Source of the DNA: Dicyema japonicum
Lineage: Eukaryota > Dicyemida > Rhombozoa > Dicyemidae
NCBI GenBank assembly: GCA_011109175.1
Contig: RDEW01000001.1
Span: 2,049,485 to 2,113,484 of the forward strand
DNA: 64,000 nucleotides
Direction of reading: 5' to 3'
Shown: positions 12,501 through 24,989 of the stretch, one piece after another
Position numbering within the stretch: the stretch's first letter is position 1
Layout of the letters: each line of letters starts with the position of its first letter
Notes under the pieces: model-generated
Seen by the model: the letters and a program-made list of their open reading frames with translations, nothing else
What the model was told of the DNA's origin: nothing
Database searches by the model: none
Made by a program: the position numbers and the translations under genes

Positions 12501-12790
12501 CTGGGTATGCATATTAGTCGATATTTTTCATGATTTTCATCGAGATAGTACGTAATTTTCGTCTCTTGTATAGAGCCAATAGAAACGTTATATCTTTATA
12601 GATCATTACAGAGAGTATGTTTTGACTGAGGCTTAGACATTCCTTTAGCATTGAACGTATGAAGCTTTAGGGCAAGCATATTCTCTTTTATCTTCTGCTT
12701 TTTAGACATTTTTCTGAACCGTTGTACAGAGAAGAAACGAGCACGTCACACCTCGTCATTTGGTTTCCGTTAGTTATCTCCATCTATATT
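9509..12790 (-). mobile_element. L-A LINE (APE endonuclease + RT), copy A
   Basis: Non-LTR retrotransposon on the minus strand with broken frames. The 5' part from about 12700 begins with the endonuclease: SIGSIQETKITYYLDE, HYGLGFAIHRKL, FIAGDLNAKIG and YNQIDFIIF. RT traces follow (IPIQKPNKPKGPVENLRPI near 10800). The C-terminal domain typical of this family is at 9436-9801 (PPNIAMEDYYSS, GTPRTTYPVVLQNDLNAVKK). The 3' terminus near 9509 has a TAA-rich tail preceded by a hairpin-forming segment shared with the SINE. A SINE is inserted at 11386-11656. Interrupted and non-functional. Confidence 0.8.
11386..11656 (+). mobile_element. tRNA-derived SINE, 5'-truncated, inside L-A copy A
   Basis: Starts within the B-box region (TCGAATCTCGCTGCTGTTC) and continues through the SINE body to the tail GCTATAAATACTATGGCTTT. 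Flanked by the 11-bp duplication TATGTATCGTC (11375-11385 and 11657-11667). Confidence 0.85.
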
Positions 12791-12829
12791 GACTAACATG
12801 GGAAATTGTTAAGAATTTCAATATTTTAT

Positions 12830-13230
12830 TTTTAACTCCCAATATCCAACAATTTTGACTTTCGTACTTTCTCATTTCCAAGTAGATTATCCTTCATATT
12901 CTTAATAAAAAACTTACGGATATTAGACATGACTAAGGTGGTGTTTTGATCCGTTAAGTGGGTTAAAGATTGGAGTAGATCTCTCGCGAGGATGTTAAAA
13001 GTGGTTGGGAAAAATCCACACATCCCTGTGATTTTTCAGCCCAAATGGACGAAGAAAATGTCTACCGTTGATACTAATCTAACCTCTGACAAAACAAACA
13101 TTGTTTCCAATTACAAAAACAAAAAGAATACTGTCAATACTCCTAATCTGAAGAGTGACTCAGTTGCAGACTTGGAATTGATAAATGCTGGAACAAACTG
13201 GTTGATATTTGTGCCAAAAAAAACTTGACC
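12830..13230 (+). mobile_element. retroelement ORF1-like fragment
   Basis: The plus-strand frame PVIFQPKWTKKMSTVDTNLT / SDKTNIVSNYKN is repeated almost exactly on the minus strand at 59386-59700. The segment near 12880-12911 also matches 24189-24230 inside an RLE retroelement. Probably the gag-like ORF1 of a LINE. No zinc knuckle is visible in this copy. Confidence 0.5.
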
Positions 13231-13354
13231 TCCGTAACCTGTTGATCCTCTTTTTTGAAAGGCAGAAGTTCTAAAAACATAAAGTCAGTTCTTACTATAA
13301 TTACGGTGAACGCCCGATCCTAAAGAAAATGTATATTCACCAATCAAGCTGATA

Positions 13355-16325
13355 TTTTTTTAAGCACTCCCGGGAAATCAAAAATTAATTAGATTAATTA
13401 AGTTCCCCTTGTGCCACGTCCAGTATCCTCCCACACATCCTTTTCCATGTTCCCATGTTCCGGGCCATTGCTCGTAGTGAGTCAAGATCTTCACCATTTC
13501 GTAGAGTTTTGTTCATTCGGATTAGGTCATCTAGTACTGAAGGCAACGTCACTCTAGGCCTGCCACGGAATGATCCCTTCAGTTGTGCGAAATAGTTCTC
13601 CATTGCAATGTTTGGTGGAGTCAACATATCCATTCGTAAGATGTGACCAAAAAGTCTCCACCTAGTCTTGAGAATCTCCTCTGATAATGGCCTTAAGCCA
13701 CATCTTTTGTACAGTTCTGAATTTGATATCTTTTTCGGGAAATGTATTCTCAAGATGTTTCTTAGGTTGATTTCTATAAAATTGATCCAGATTGTCCATT
13801 TCCCGTTTCGTAATCCCCCATGTCCCACAGTTGTATGTCAGGACTGGAACCAAGAATGTTTATACAATTTTAGCTTTGTATTCGTAGTTATGCTCATTTT
13901 AGAACGCCAGATAGTTAAGAATTTTTTATATGCAGCAGTGGAAAGGATATCTGTGGGTAACATCTTCTGAGTCTCCAAGTAGTGAACCAACTTTTTTATG
14001 CCTTCTCCATGATTCATCGTAAGTGCGTACAACTCGTACAAGTTTTGTATATTCAGTTTTGTCTTGGTTGACAACTAAGAACCATTTAGAAAAGGCATTT
14101 GGTAAGTTCTTGAGAACGTGATGAAGAATTTCAACATCTTCAGAAACAAAGTCAAGATCGTCTGCATATATTAACTCGATTGTTTTGTTGTTCTCAATTA
14201 AAGGCCTGAAATCTCTCAGTGCAGCCTTCAGGTAGATTATGAATAGAACTGGTGACAAAGAGTCTCCTTGCGGAATTCCACGTGATGTATAAAAGAATTC
14301 TGAAGTAGTTTTTCCGAGTTTGGTTGCTAGTTGCGTATTCTGCAGTAGTTTTTGTATAATTTTGACATCATCCGTTGTTTAGGAAGCTTGTGAGTACTTC
14401 AAGAAGTTTGCCTCTATGAACTGAGTCAAACGCTCTGGACATGTCTATTCCGAGAACATCTATGCACTTTTTATATTTTTGGCATAAAGCACTTGACCAT
14501 CTGTGTGTCCAAATGTGGATCTGCCTGACCGGAAACAACTTTGTCCTGGTGACAGAAAATACTTCACTTTGTCTTTGATTCTTTCCAATGATTGACAAGA
14601 TTTTTCGCAGCGTAGTTAGTGGGATGATTGGTCTTAGGTTGGAAAGGGGCCCTTTGGGTTTTCCCGGTTTTTGCAGTGGAATTAACCAACCCTTGCCAAT
14701 GTCTAACGTAGTGTTTTCTTCAAATATTTTGTTGAGTATATTGGTAATGATTGTTACCAACTTCACTGGGCATACTTTATAAGTTCGGCTGGGATATTCT
14801 CTGGTCCTGCCGATCTGTCATTTTTCAATTTTTTAATTGCATCCAGTGTTTCTTGTGTGTTTATTGAGATGTCCAAACCATGCTTGACTTGTGCACCAAA
14901 TTTATAGCCTATTTCGTTGTCCCAGTTGAGCATATGATAGTAATAAGCAGATATAGTAGCTGCTTTGTCCTTTTCATCGATAATTACTCTGCCAAAGATG
15001 TCATTGATTATTATGGAGCTTGCACTCTTTTTCTTATTAATTGAATAGCTTTGAACATTTTCACTCCATCTTTATATTTTTCAATGTCTTCAATTTGTTT
15101 TTCTATTTCTTTAGCCGTTAGGGATTTCTGAGTTTGCTTGATTTTTAATAATGTTCGGTTTCGTTGTTGCCGAAGTTCCTTGGCCTTTTCTGGAGACCTT
15201 GAGTTTTCTATCTTCAATCTCAAGGCTTTCTGGTTTTCTGATAGGACGCAAATATCATGATTGTAAAATTTACGGGGTTTTGTAATACTTCCCAACACAT
15301 CACATGCTGTACCTTTTATCGACTTTGTCCCAAATAATATGAACAGGTTTAGTTTCGTCGATATCATTAAGTTCAAGATTTAGTTGATACGCATATTTCT
15401 GTTGAGTTGACTTGTCATGTAATAATTGGATATCATATTGCTCCTGCTTTTTATTGGAAGGTGTTTTCATTTGGTTATGGACTTTGTATAGTCCAATGCG
15501 AGTAACCACAATTTTATGATCACTATTTGTCTCTAATCCTCCATATGACCTGGAGTCTACGAGGAGATGTTTGTGACCTCGTCTGCATAGTATGTAGTCA
15601 ATTTGATTATATATTTTTATGTAATTTCCTTGCAAATCCTTCCTAGTTCCAGTCCACGTCGTCTTGTGTCTCGCTGGGTGACGGAATGCCGTATTGCACA
15701 AAAACAGATCCAAGGAAGTGCAAAAGTGGATTAATGCCATTCCGGGCGTGTTTCGCCGATTTCTTCCATGAGATCCGATACAAGTTTCTCCAGATCTGGC
15801 TTTTCCTGCTTTGCCATTCCAGTCCCCGGCAATTAAGCAAAAATATGAAGAACTGAGAGTGTTGTAAACCCTTATGAGGGCGGAGTAGAATTCGTCTAGT
15901 TCTTCTGGATTGGCAGATGCCCTGATTCCAGTCAGGGCGTATATGTTGATGATTGTCACTGTAGAGTTTGGTTTGCTTCCCCACCGGATTTGCAGTACCG
16001 CAATCCTGTCTGTAACGACCCACATCCGAGATATACGACTATACAATGTGTGATGAATAGCAAATCCAAGTCCATAGTGACGTTGTTGGAAGGGTAATCA
16101 AATGATAATTTCCCACCCGCATGCATGTGTTGTCAGTTATTTTTGTTTCCTGTAGGCAGCATACTGATACCTTATAGTGATCCAAATACGTGACAGCTGA
16201 AGCTTCTTGTATGTTGGATTGAGTCCTCTTACATTCAGGGTACCTACAGAAAAAGGGCAGTTAGATATTAGACGTGAGAAAGACATATGTGCTATAGAGG
16301 GACGTCACCACCTCAACCAAAAAAA
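13355..16325 (-). mobile_element. L-A LINE, copy B (best preserved)
   Basis: Order on the minus strand: endonuclease at 16046-15300 (AVLQIRWGSKPNSTVTIINI, LIAGDWNGKAG, YNQIDYILCRR, ETNSDHKIVVTRIG, with the Asn, Asp and SDH motifs of APE-type enzymes); RT at 14766-13926 (IPLQKPGKPKGPLSNLRPI, GIDMSRAFDSVHRGKLLEVL, PQGDSLSPVLFIIYLKA, ELIYADDLDFVSEDVE with the YADD catalytic box); and a C-terminal domain at 13828-13394 (RWRLFGHILRMDMLTPPNI, ENYFAQLKGSFRGRPRVTLP). Frames are split by stops and shifts. The 5' end near 16320 carries GTCACCACCTC, found at the 5' end of other copies. The 3' tail ends in a CCCGGGAGTGC segment, a different subfamily tail from copies A and D. Confidence 0.85.
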
Positions 16326-16689
16326 GGCTGATATATTAATTGTTAATTGAGTGAGGATAATTTTCAACTTAGGGATATTGTTTTCTTGACATTAAATGGA
16401 AGTCTGGTTGCGGGAACGAGTGCAGACTAAATCTAGTGATTCGTAACCTGAAGAGCATATCTCAAAAATTGTGGGAGTTTGTTTCCCTGGACGTACAAAT
16501 GGAAAATATGTGGATGAAAATTGAAGGAATATATCGAGAGCCTTCGTTATTCTCGTCCATCAATTTGCATTTTCTGCTTTGATATTCTTGTTGATTTCTC
16601 TGTTCAGTTCTCGTATTTTTGATGCTCTCTTTATTGGCAATTTCACCCTCTTTAGATTATTTCGTTCTCAGACTAAACGCTTAGTGGTT

Positions 16690-17225
16690 GTGTCGAAACG
16701 TTTTGATGACGTAAGTATCCTGCCCATTGAAGTGTTCTTTCTTTTCGGTGTAGTTGAACCATTTCACTAATTGTTCAACGGAGGGAGGAGTAGGGAAATT
16801 GAAGAGTCCAATGCAAGTATCGACGTACTTCTTTAATCCTCCCCAGTTCACAAGACTGTAATTAATTATCGTCTCACACAGTCCTTTCATCCGTGATCTC
16901 GTTTGACTTCCAAAAATATTGGATTGTGGTCTCTTCTGGATTTCACTGATCAGTCACTAAGAGGAGATAGAGATGCTAGTGAGATGTCAATGGATGAGGG
17001 TTTATCGACATGTCGAGTAGGTGTTCTTATATGGAATGCCGGATCGTTTAGTATGTAGAGACTTTGAAGGTCTTCAATTAGCATCTTCCCCTTTTTGTCA
17101 CGGGCTTGTTCTGCCAACCACATTGGATGCTTCGCATTGTAGTCACCACAGATAATCACATACTTCAGTGAGGTGATAGAATCTGGAGCACGGAAGGAGC
17201 AGAAACTTAAATGCGGGGAGATATG
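16690..17225 (-). mobile_element. jockey-like LINE endonuclease fragment
   Basis: Minus strand MIICGDYNAKHPMWLAEQAR and PTRHVDKPSSIDISLA, the GDxNAKHxxW and DxxL motifs of jockey/R1-type AP endonucleases, then SRRDHNPIFLEVK (the DH motif). The downstream frame NWGGLKKYVDTCIGLFNF fits the linker toward RT. Truncated at both sides. Confidence 0.75.
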
Positions 17226-17793
17226 CGGGGACCAATGTTATTGATAGTCTGTGTAACAGGACTTTGGTTGCCACAGTTCTAGATTTCCACAGTTATGGAT
17301 CATAGTGTAATCAGTTATATGCTCATGTGGAACATTTTAAAATCAATTTTTACCATACCATTAAAATCAATTTTTATAAAATTAGAAAAGATGACTTTTT
17401 CATTTAAAGATGTCAATTTAAACTATTTCGTGATGTTTATTGATGAACTTGCCTAAAACTTGAAAAACTCAGACAATTTTTTAATATTAGATTTATTTTT
17501 TATTCAACAAAACAAGAGAACAAGAAACAAACACATCAAAAAGGGAGAGAATGTTTATTTTATAATAGCAAATAATTCTTCCTTGACAGTTAAATCATGA
17601 AAATTGAACGGGAAAATAGACATAGTTGCGCGATATCAATCACATTGTTTCGTTAAAATCAATCGATTGCGATCGACCAAAAACCCGATCGACCGGTTGG
17701 CCACTCCTGGCATAAAGATAGGGAAAGTGTAAAAATAAAAAATATTTAACTTTAATTATTTAAATAAATTTAAATTCAAAAATATAATTACAT
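17226..17793. other. AT-rich region with possible hAT end
   Basis: Upstream of the MINDY gene. At 17640-17715 the inverse strand begins CAGGAGTGGCCAACCGGTC, which resembles hAT-type termini. No partner end was found, so this is a weak call. Confidence 0.3.
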
Positions 17794-18656
17794 ATGGATG
17801 TAGGAGACAATAATGTAAATGAAATAATAAATTTAGATTAATGTTCATAAGATAAAACCAATTAAATTTAAAAATAAAGAAATATCTGTAATAACACAAA
17901 ATACATTTGGTCCCTGTTCTTTAATATCATTAATAAATACTTTACTCTTAGAGGAACGTTTGAATGTTAATTTAAAAACTATTAAAACTAATAACTTGCT
18001 GGATTTAATAGTAAATTTAATATTGGAAAAAAGTGAGATTACTTCAAAATATCCAATTGAGATGATTATTGAAACATTACCAAAATTAGTAGATGGTCTG
18101 GATATTGATATTCATTTTAATAGGTTGAGTGTGAAATATGAGTTTAGTCCATGTTCGTTTGATGAATCTATTGGAACTTATTTATTTGAATTATTTGGTG
18201 TGAAATTAATGCATGCATATGTTATTGATCCACTCTGTGAATTTTACAAAATTATTGATTTTTCTTATAACAAATTAAATGATTTCTTAGTCAAATTAAG
18301 GTCCGAAGAACCTGAATCAATTGGTTTGAGTTTTATTTTACAAGATCTGGTAATTGGAACTGAATTTTTATTACAAACAAAAAGTAGAATAACAAAATAT
18401 GGTCTTGATTGTATTCGATCAATTTTAAATGAAGATGACTTGGCAGTTTTATTCCATAATGATCATTATAGTACAATTTGTAGAAAAAATGTATTTTATT
18501 ATTTTAATTTAAGGGAATCATTTATTCATTAGTCACTGATTATGGTTACATTAATGAGACACAATTGTTTGGGAATCAATTAATATAGAAGCATCCTCTG
18601 ATTATGTCAATTCAGATTTCCTTCCACCCGGAATATCATTTACTAATTATATTTAA
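17794..18656 (+). CDS. MINDY-family deubiquitinase (FAM63)
   Basis: MINDY enzymes are cysteine proteases that trim K48-linked ubiquitin chains in the cytosol and nucleus. The catalytic block VITQNTFGPCSLISLINTLL matches the MINDY pattern TQxTxGPCPLLAI, giving the nucleophile Cys and preceding Gln. FELFGVKLMHAYVIDP and LAVLFHNDHYSTI supply the conserved region around the catalytic His. The C-terminus ends FTNYI. Intron 17815-17836 is canonical. Two further gaps are needed, 18513-18532 and 18572-18588. They restore the homologous text ITDYGYINETQLF and VNSDFLPPG and make the length 267 codons, but both would start with GG instead of GT. Vertebrate family members are longer at the N-terminus. 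MINDY1/2 type is likely; the exact paralogue is unclear. Confidence 0.85.
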
Positions 18657-19613
18657 CCATTAAGAAAACTATTATGTCCCCCTTAGTCAAACTGATTACA
18701 TCTACTCTCACAGCTATCCATAATACTCTTGCTTTCTAATGCCAGCTGGAGACTTATTCGTTTAATAAAGATAATTGAATTGAATAGTAATCTTTTATCT
18801 TATGAAAGGAATTTTAAATAGTGTTACGTCAATGGTGGTGCTCTTATAAAATTCCCCCTCGATTTGTAAGAAAATGTTATTAGGATTAATGAAAATAGTA
18901 AGATTAAAGAAATACAGTAAAACCTTTTGAATTCACTACAATTTTCAACTGAAATTTCCTAAATCTTACTCTAGAGAAATCGACTAAATATCCATGGCTA
19001 GTCCATGATTTTCCTTGACAACTCCACAGGAAAGGAGCAGGATCCGACACCATCCATGCGTCCATGGTTGCGAGATAGGTAGTTTGCGACTCTTTTCCAA
19101 AACTTTAAGCGAGCGATGCCACCACGTAGGCGAGTCACAAGGCATGAAAATTTTAAAAATCACAAAATTGAAATAAATAGTAAGATCGTTAGAGCGTTGA
19201 AAAAGACATTCATTTCGTTACTACGGGGAAAACTAAACGTCCCTCCCAATCATTGAATACCTTACGGTACGTTACCGGGACTTCCTCAAGATGGCAAAGT
19301 CCCCTCTCCATCCCCCGGGGAGGACATCAGACTATATATAGACGCCTGCCCGAGATATGAGAAGAAACCTTCCCCGCTGTAAAGATTAATCCAGGACTCC
19401 AAAACTAACCGCAGGAAAAAAACTGGTGTGGACACCGGGATCACTTAATTAGACGATAACTTTTATCTTCTTTCTCGTGATTTCGGGGTTAATAAATCAA
19501 ATATCCATAGCCTCAACACATCTAAAGACCATTGAGAATTCTAATAATTTTATAATAACCCAATTTGAATTGGTTATTATATATAAAAATCTTATCTTAA
19601 TTCAACCGCTGTT
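18657..19613. other. intergenic, retroelement 3'-end traces
   Basis: 19365-19500 is an inverted match to 60590-60705 (shared CTGGATTAATCT and GGATCACTTAATTAGACGA blocks), probably a LINE 3' UTR. A solitary TACAGTAAAACC motif is at about 18913. No gene seen. Confidence 0.45.
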
Positions 19614-20420
19614 ATGAAGAGCTACCTGCCTCGAATCTCCATCAGAAATCGTTCTCGGACAAAGAAAAACAGTACATTTGCATTTTATGACGTCACTACG
19701 AAGCTTATAGCCAACCAAAAATTCGATAAACTGAGGAGTTACAAAACACATGGTATTATTAAGGATAGATCTGGACTCAATGAATACAAAGAAATAATGT
19801 GTCTTCGGAGGTCAAAGAGACTGGTTTTGATGGCGAATATTATAAGGCCATTAAGAAAATTCACAGGAATTGTGATTTGAAACAATTTGGAATAACACAG
19901 AAAATAACAAACAACTACAAGTCTAAGGTTTCCTGAGTTTATATTTTGCAGATTAGCAATTATTGCTTGTGAAAATGAGACTTCCGACATTGTATAGAAA
20001 TACAACAAAACCAGATATTCTGAATAAGATTTTATGAATGAATTGAACGAAACAAGGAAAATGTAACCTTTACGGTGAACTAAGAACGATATCTTGAATT
20101 ACCAAATAAAGAAACTAAGAGAGATTTTGAGATAGCCAAATGTGAAAAGTACAATCTCATAAATAACAAAAATGAGGAAATATCTTCGAAAAGCAATGAA
20201 AGACGTCTTCCGTCAGCTTGCGGAATTAAACGACAACAATATATCGATTCAAAATGAAATTTCAGATTATCAGAAATTATTGGAACGTAAATAGTTTCCT
20301 CCAAATTTCAGCAATTGTCAGAAACTTTGAATTCCAAAAGCATAAATTTTATAAAACCATCGGAGATACCAGGGAGGTTTGCTCATTAAATATAAAAAAG
20401 ATTAAGTTTTGGTTTTTCTA
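19614..20420 (+). CDS. possible host gene, coiled-coil, unassigned
   Basis: The plus-strand text reads as exons linked by tiny introns: MKSYLPRISIRNRSRTKKNS onward to GLNEYKEI, then GEYYKAIKKIHRNCDLKQFG, ending in AELNDNNISIQNEISDYQKL. The last block resembles a coiled-coil end. Candidate introns (for example 19921-19944) have the right size, but I could not build a single unbroken frame. It could equally be an old retroelement ORF1. Function unknown. Confidence 0.3.
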
Positions 20421-21132
20421 AGTTTAATTTAAGTTTAAACTCGCCTTTACTCCCAAAGCTTTGATTTCCAAAAGTTCAGAGAGTGAATATGTCGAATTAG
20501 AAAATATTTGAGAGGTATTAAACACTCTTATTCAAAGGACGTAAGCTTTAATATGTGGAAGTACGTGGAGAACCTTTACTTTTATGAGCATTTTCATTTT
20601 GAACCAGTCGCACGTCAGGAATCATAGGGTCATTGACACTACTAAACGGATCGCGAAGAGGAAAAATGATAGAAAAGAAATAAGCTGGCTCATTAAGCGA
20701 ATTTCCTTACAAATCGTCAGGAGAGAAGCTAGTTATTGTTAACTGTCTGTTTTTGTCAATAAATTTATTAAAAATTACGAAACTGGAGTCTGAGAATAGA
20801 AAATTAAGGAAAAGGAAACCTCATGCATTGAGACTGTCTGGAAAATCATTTCTAAAAAAGAACCTCAGAAATCCTTAAAGATGTATTTTTATGTCAAAGT
20901 TTGACCAAAAAGTTAACATATTTTGTAATATGAAACGATGACAAGATTTTAAGACAAATAGAGTACGTAGTGGGCTAAGTACAGGATAAACCAGTATATC
21001 AAACCAACAGGCTCAACCACACAGGAAATGAATTTGACAAAAACAAAATAAGATCTCGGCGTATTGTTGATGTTGCTGTAATTTCTGCTTAATCCTGCTT
21101 ATTAGAAATTTTCGGGCTATAAAAGTTTATTA
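20421..21132. other. unassigned region
   Basis: Short broken frames only. No recognisable domain, repeat or RNA. Confidence 0.4.
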
Positions 21133-22623
21133 TGTCAGATGGGCCAAGCGTTACCTATGGGCAGCCTGTTACATTAACCTTGAACCAAGATTAACTTCAA
21201 TTAATTTTATAAATGATTTATTAACCACAAAAAATTAAATTTAAGTAACTTTTTTTAGTCTACTCATTAATACAGTCGACTGGGAATTATCTAGATATAA
21301 ATTTTTTAAATCAACCTACGTGAATTTTCAATAGATTCTGGAGTCGAACAATTAACCAAATCGTCAATTTGTTCTGGAATCGCACACTCATCACTTAAAT
21401 TATCTAAGTCATAATGTGATATAAGTATAACCATGAATTATTGAATTTATTCCCTTAATTCTCGATATCTTTCGAAAGGACTTTCGTTAGAAAATGAATG
21501 GACCGATATGTTGTAACTGTAGACAGCACTTTCTAATTTATCAAGCCACTTTTTTTCACTGTTATCCAGCATTTTTGACAACTTCCTCGTGATCGTCTGA
21601 TTAAATCTTTCGACTATTCCTTGTGCTCGTGGATTGTTAGGCTTTGCGTGAATTTGCTTAATGTTAAAATCTTCGCAAAGTTTTGTTATTTCTTGATTTT
21701 TAAATTCAGAACCATTGTCCGACTAAAGAAATTTACATGGCCCATTCAGGCGGAACAAAGATCTTAAGTTTTCACATACTTCTTTACAAGACAAATTATA
21801 GAGTGGTCGTACAAAAGCGAATCTATAAATTAAAAGAAAACCAACCTACTATATATGTCAATGACCGTTAAAATCCATTTGAAATTTTCATTTAATGTTG
21901 AAAATTTTTTCAGGTCTATTAGATCTACCTGAAAACGTTCATTTGGAGAAGAAGCAAACACATGGTGATTTATATCTCCAATGTACAATTATAAAAAATC
22001 ACGAACTTTTAAAAGACTCGAAAATTTGCAGACTTCACAATTTCGAATGACTTTTCTGAAAATTCATTCTTTACAGTGAAGTATCTTTGTCGACATTCAT
22101 ACTCAATTTTATTGACTCCTCCGTGTGAAAACTCGTGCATCGATTTCGCAGCATGCTCCATTTCGGTTTCATTATCCAGGGATATGACTAACTTAATCAG
22201 TTGATTTAAGATACAGTCTAAAATTATTGCAAATTTACAATACCTGTCATTGATAATGGAAAAATTCTCTATCTTCTTTACAAGCCTATATTTTCGATGC
22301 CTCGGAAGATTTTCGGGAAATTTATCATGCAAAGCATCTTTTAAAGTTTGATATTCAACGCAATCTTTCACAAAAACCTTTGTAAAAATCCATTGCAACA
22401 AAATAATCTTCCATGCTATAAATCACGCTAGAAATATAGGTTAACCGCTATAAAAAATAAAATCTTTATAATTATAACATTTATGAATAAAAAACTAATT
22501 TAGCAGGATTAAATCACGATATAAATCGGATATACAAAATTAAATGTCGGATAATCAAAAGACCTTTTCAAGGTCGAAAAAATGTAACAGGCTGCCCATG
22601 CGTTACGCGCCGCCCATGTGACA
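21133..22623 (-). mobile_element. integrase-type TIR DNA transposon, copy 2 (with DDE core)
   Basis: Same inverted ends as 4394-5752 (TGTCAGATGGGC / GCCCATGTGACA), flanked by the 5-bp duplication TATTA (21128-21132 and 22624-22628). Minus strand order: N-terminus FVKDCVEYQTLKDALHDKF; HHCC zinc-binding region with MHEFSHGG and, one frame over, RNCEVCKFSSL; catalytic core with QVDLIDL (first Asp), TVIDIY, SDNGSEFKNQ (second Asp) and AQGIVERFNQTITRKL (Glu). Exactly 35 residues separate the second Asp from the Glu. A gap of about 27 nt near 21818-21844 with GT-AG ends looks like a host-type intron, although joining leaves a 1-nt offset. A TAG precedes the SDNG motif. The GDKV-type C-terminal region present in copy 1 is deleted here. 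Confidence 0.85.
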
Positions 22624-22629
22624 TATTAA

Positions 22630-24950
22630 CCAGGGGCGATGCCGTTTTTTGATAACTTCATCATTAGGTAAGATATTCCCTACAACGTTTGCTCCCGAGC
22701 TGAAAAATTTGATTCCCTTAATGGATTTACTAAATCCCTCAATGTCTGACCCTGTTTCTGGATCGTCCTTCAATCACGTTACCTCTGAAGAAATTCTAAT
22801 TCTTCCGTCGAGGTTAAGAGTACAAAGACGTATTCCTTTTAAGATCCCAAGGTCCGTGATGGTGGTGACCGAGGCTCTTGCCCGCGCTATTGACAAGGCT
22901 ACCCTTTCTTTGAAGACCATGATTGGATTTCCTTATTTCTCTTTCCCCTAATTGCACTTGGATTAGATCCGAATCGTCGAGGAGTTTCTAATGCTTCAAT
23001 CCTTAGAAATTCTATTCAGTTGTTTGAGGATGGGAATCTTTCTTTTTCTTCCCTCTCGAGAGTACCTGATCATGAAGATAAAAAGTTTTCTCTTCGGATA
23101 GCGGTTGCTGCTAGGCCATGGAGACGTCCGGGACATTCAGGACATTGTTTTCAACCGAGACCGTCCTCTCAGTCACCCCTGAAGTAATTTCTACTTTGGA
23201 GAATAAACATCCTCCCTCTCAATTGGATCTGAGAGAATTTCAATCCCATTGGACTGCCCCCTCCCCGTTTTATTCACCGAATCTGATGTAATGGCTGGGA
23301 TCAAATACTTCTCACGAGGCAGTAGTTGGGGTTGGATGGTTTACGTCCTGGGCATATCAAAGACCTTTCGTCATTCTTAACTTTGAGGCGAAAGCTCACT
23401 TTGTATCATCGTTAATCAAACTCGTAAATCTGTTAGCATCCGGGAAAATCCCTCCCATTGCCCGTGAACTCTTTTTTCTGCCTTATTGTTTCCTTTCTCG
23501 AAGCCTGGTGGCGGAGTCAGGCCCATTGCTGCTAGGAGCCTATTCCGAAGATTTGCATCAAAACTTTCGTCATGGCGTGTCATCGATGATCAGTCTTCAG
23601 AACTGAAACCGGTACAACTCGAAGTAGGCTTCCGTGGTGGGTGTGAATTGGCCATTTATGCTGCTCGTTCCTTTGTAAACTATTGTAAAGAGGATAACCC
23701 TGGGATATTGTGAAGCTGGACGTTTCCAACGCCTTCAATTCGGTGAGGAGGAACCACCTTCTAAAAACCGTTTTGAGAAGAGCCCCAAGAATTATTCACA
23801 TTAAGAACCTCGCATACGGTACTCCAACCCATCTAGTTATTGGTGATAATCTCATTAAATCTTGGACAGAGATCCAACAAGGTGATCCTTTTGGTCCGCT
23901 TCTTTTTGCTTTGACAGTGGATGAGGTTGCCCGTTAGTGTGTGACGGCTTTCAGTTGTTGGTATTTGGACGATGTTACGATCGATGGATCGTCAGAGACG
24001 GTTATAAAAAGTCTTGGAATATTTCTTCCCATTCTTAACAGTTACCCGAGATTAATGCGAGTAAATCTGAAATTTGTAATCTTGGACTCTCGCAAAATGA
24101 ATTTTTTAAATCATTATGCAGTATTTTGCTTTTTCTCTTCGATGCTGTTATTACCAATGTGGAACACCTTATTGTATTGAGCTCCCTCATTTCAAAAGAG
24201 ATTATCCTTCATATTCTTAATAAAAAAAACTCTCGGAGATTAGTGGAGCCACCGTTAATCTGCATGAACTTGATCCTCATACTGAGATTTTTCTATTGAA
24301 GAATTATATTTTCTTTCGAAGGTTAATGTTTTTGGAACGTTTCTCTCCTTGCTACCTCTTTCCGAAAATCCTAGAGAATTTCAACATTCTTATCTCCAAG
24401 ACTATTGAAAAAATTGTAAATATTAATTTCGACAAAATTTGATTGAAGCAAACTTTCTTGTCCGTCAGATTTGGGGGCATCGACCTAACTTCTGTTGTGG
24501 ACGTTTTTTTTCATCCTTCATGTCCTCTTTATCGTGCAACGCGTTTTTACATCCGGACTAATCTACCAGATTGGTGCAAGTCCGCTCTGGACGACAAAAT
24601 TACTGTTGGGTTGAAGAGCTGGTCAGTGACTTCCGGAGAAACATACTTCTTGAGGAACTGGACCAACATTCTGTACGAAAATACTCATTTACCCTTATGG
24701 CATTGTAGGGCTTGCATTCTGGCACCCTCTTTCTTTCACAACGGTGCTTGACTGAACGCGTTCCCATCATCGTTAATTGGTTCCCTTCTTCATCAGGACG
24801 CCCTTCAGAGTGGGTTTTCTATCCGTCTCGTGATCGACCTTTGCCTGCTTCATACATGCCGTTGTGGATCTGTTGAGGACTGCAAAGGTCTTCTCTCTTG
24901 CCGCCTGAGCTTGGGTCAATGATTTCGAAAGTTAGTTATGAGCGTCACGA
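22630..24950 (+). mobile_element. PHD/RLE-type non-LTR retroelement, RT part
   Basis: Plus-strand fragments of one reverse transcriptase: PFSKPGGGVRPIAARSLFRR, VGFRGGCELAIYAARSF, KLDVSNAFNSVRRNHLLKTV, QGDPFGPLLFALTVDEVAR and WYLDDVTIDGSS (the catalytic YLDD). Thumb sequence follows, with RFGGIDLTSV near 24470 and a last trace of the RLE zinc region (HTCRCGSVEDCKG) near 24850. Several stops and shifts. The amino acid text matches the element at 33029-35839 throughout. Confidence 0.8.
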
Positions 24951-24989
24951 AACATAATGGATGACAGTTGTCAGAGTTAGCGACATTCC

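Noticed and set aside
21133-22623. LTR retrotransposon or retrovirus integrase
   Set aside because: No RT, protease or LTRs. The unit is about 1.5 kb between short inverted repeats with 5-bp duplications.
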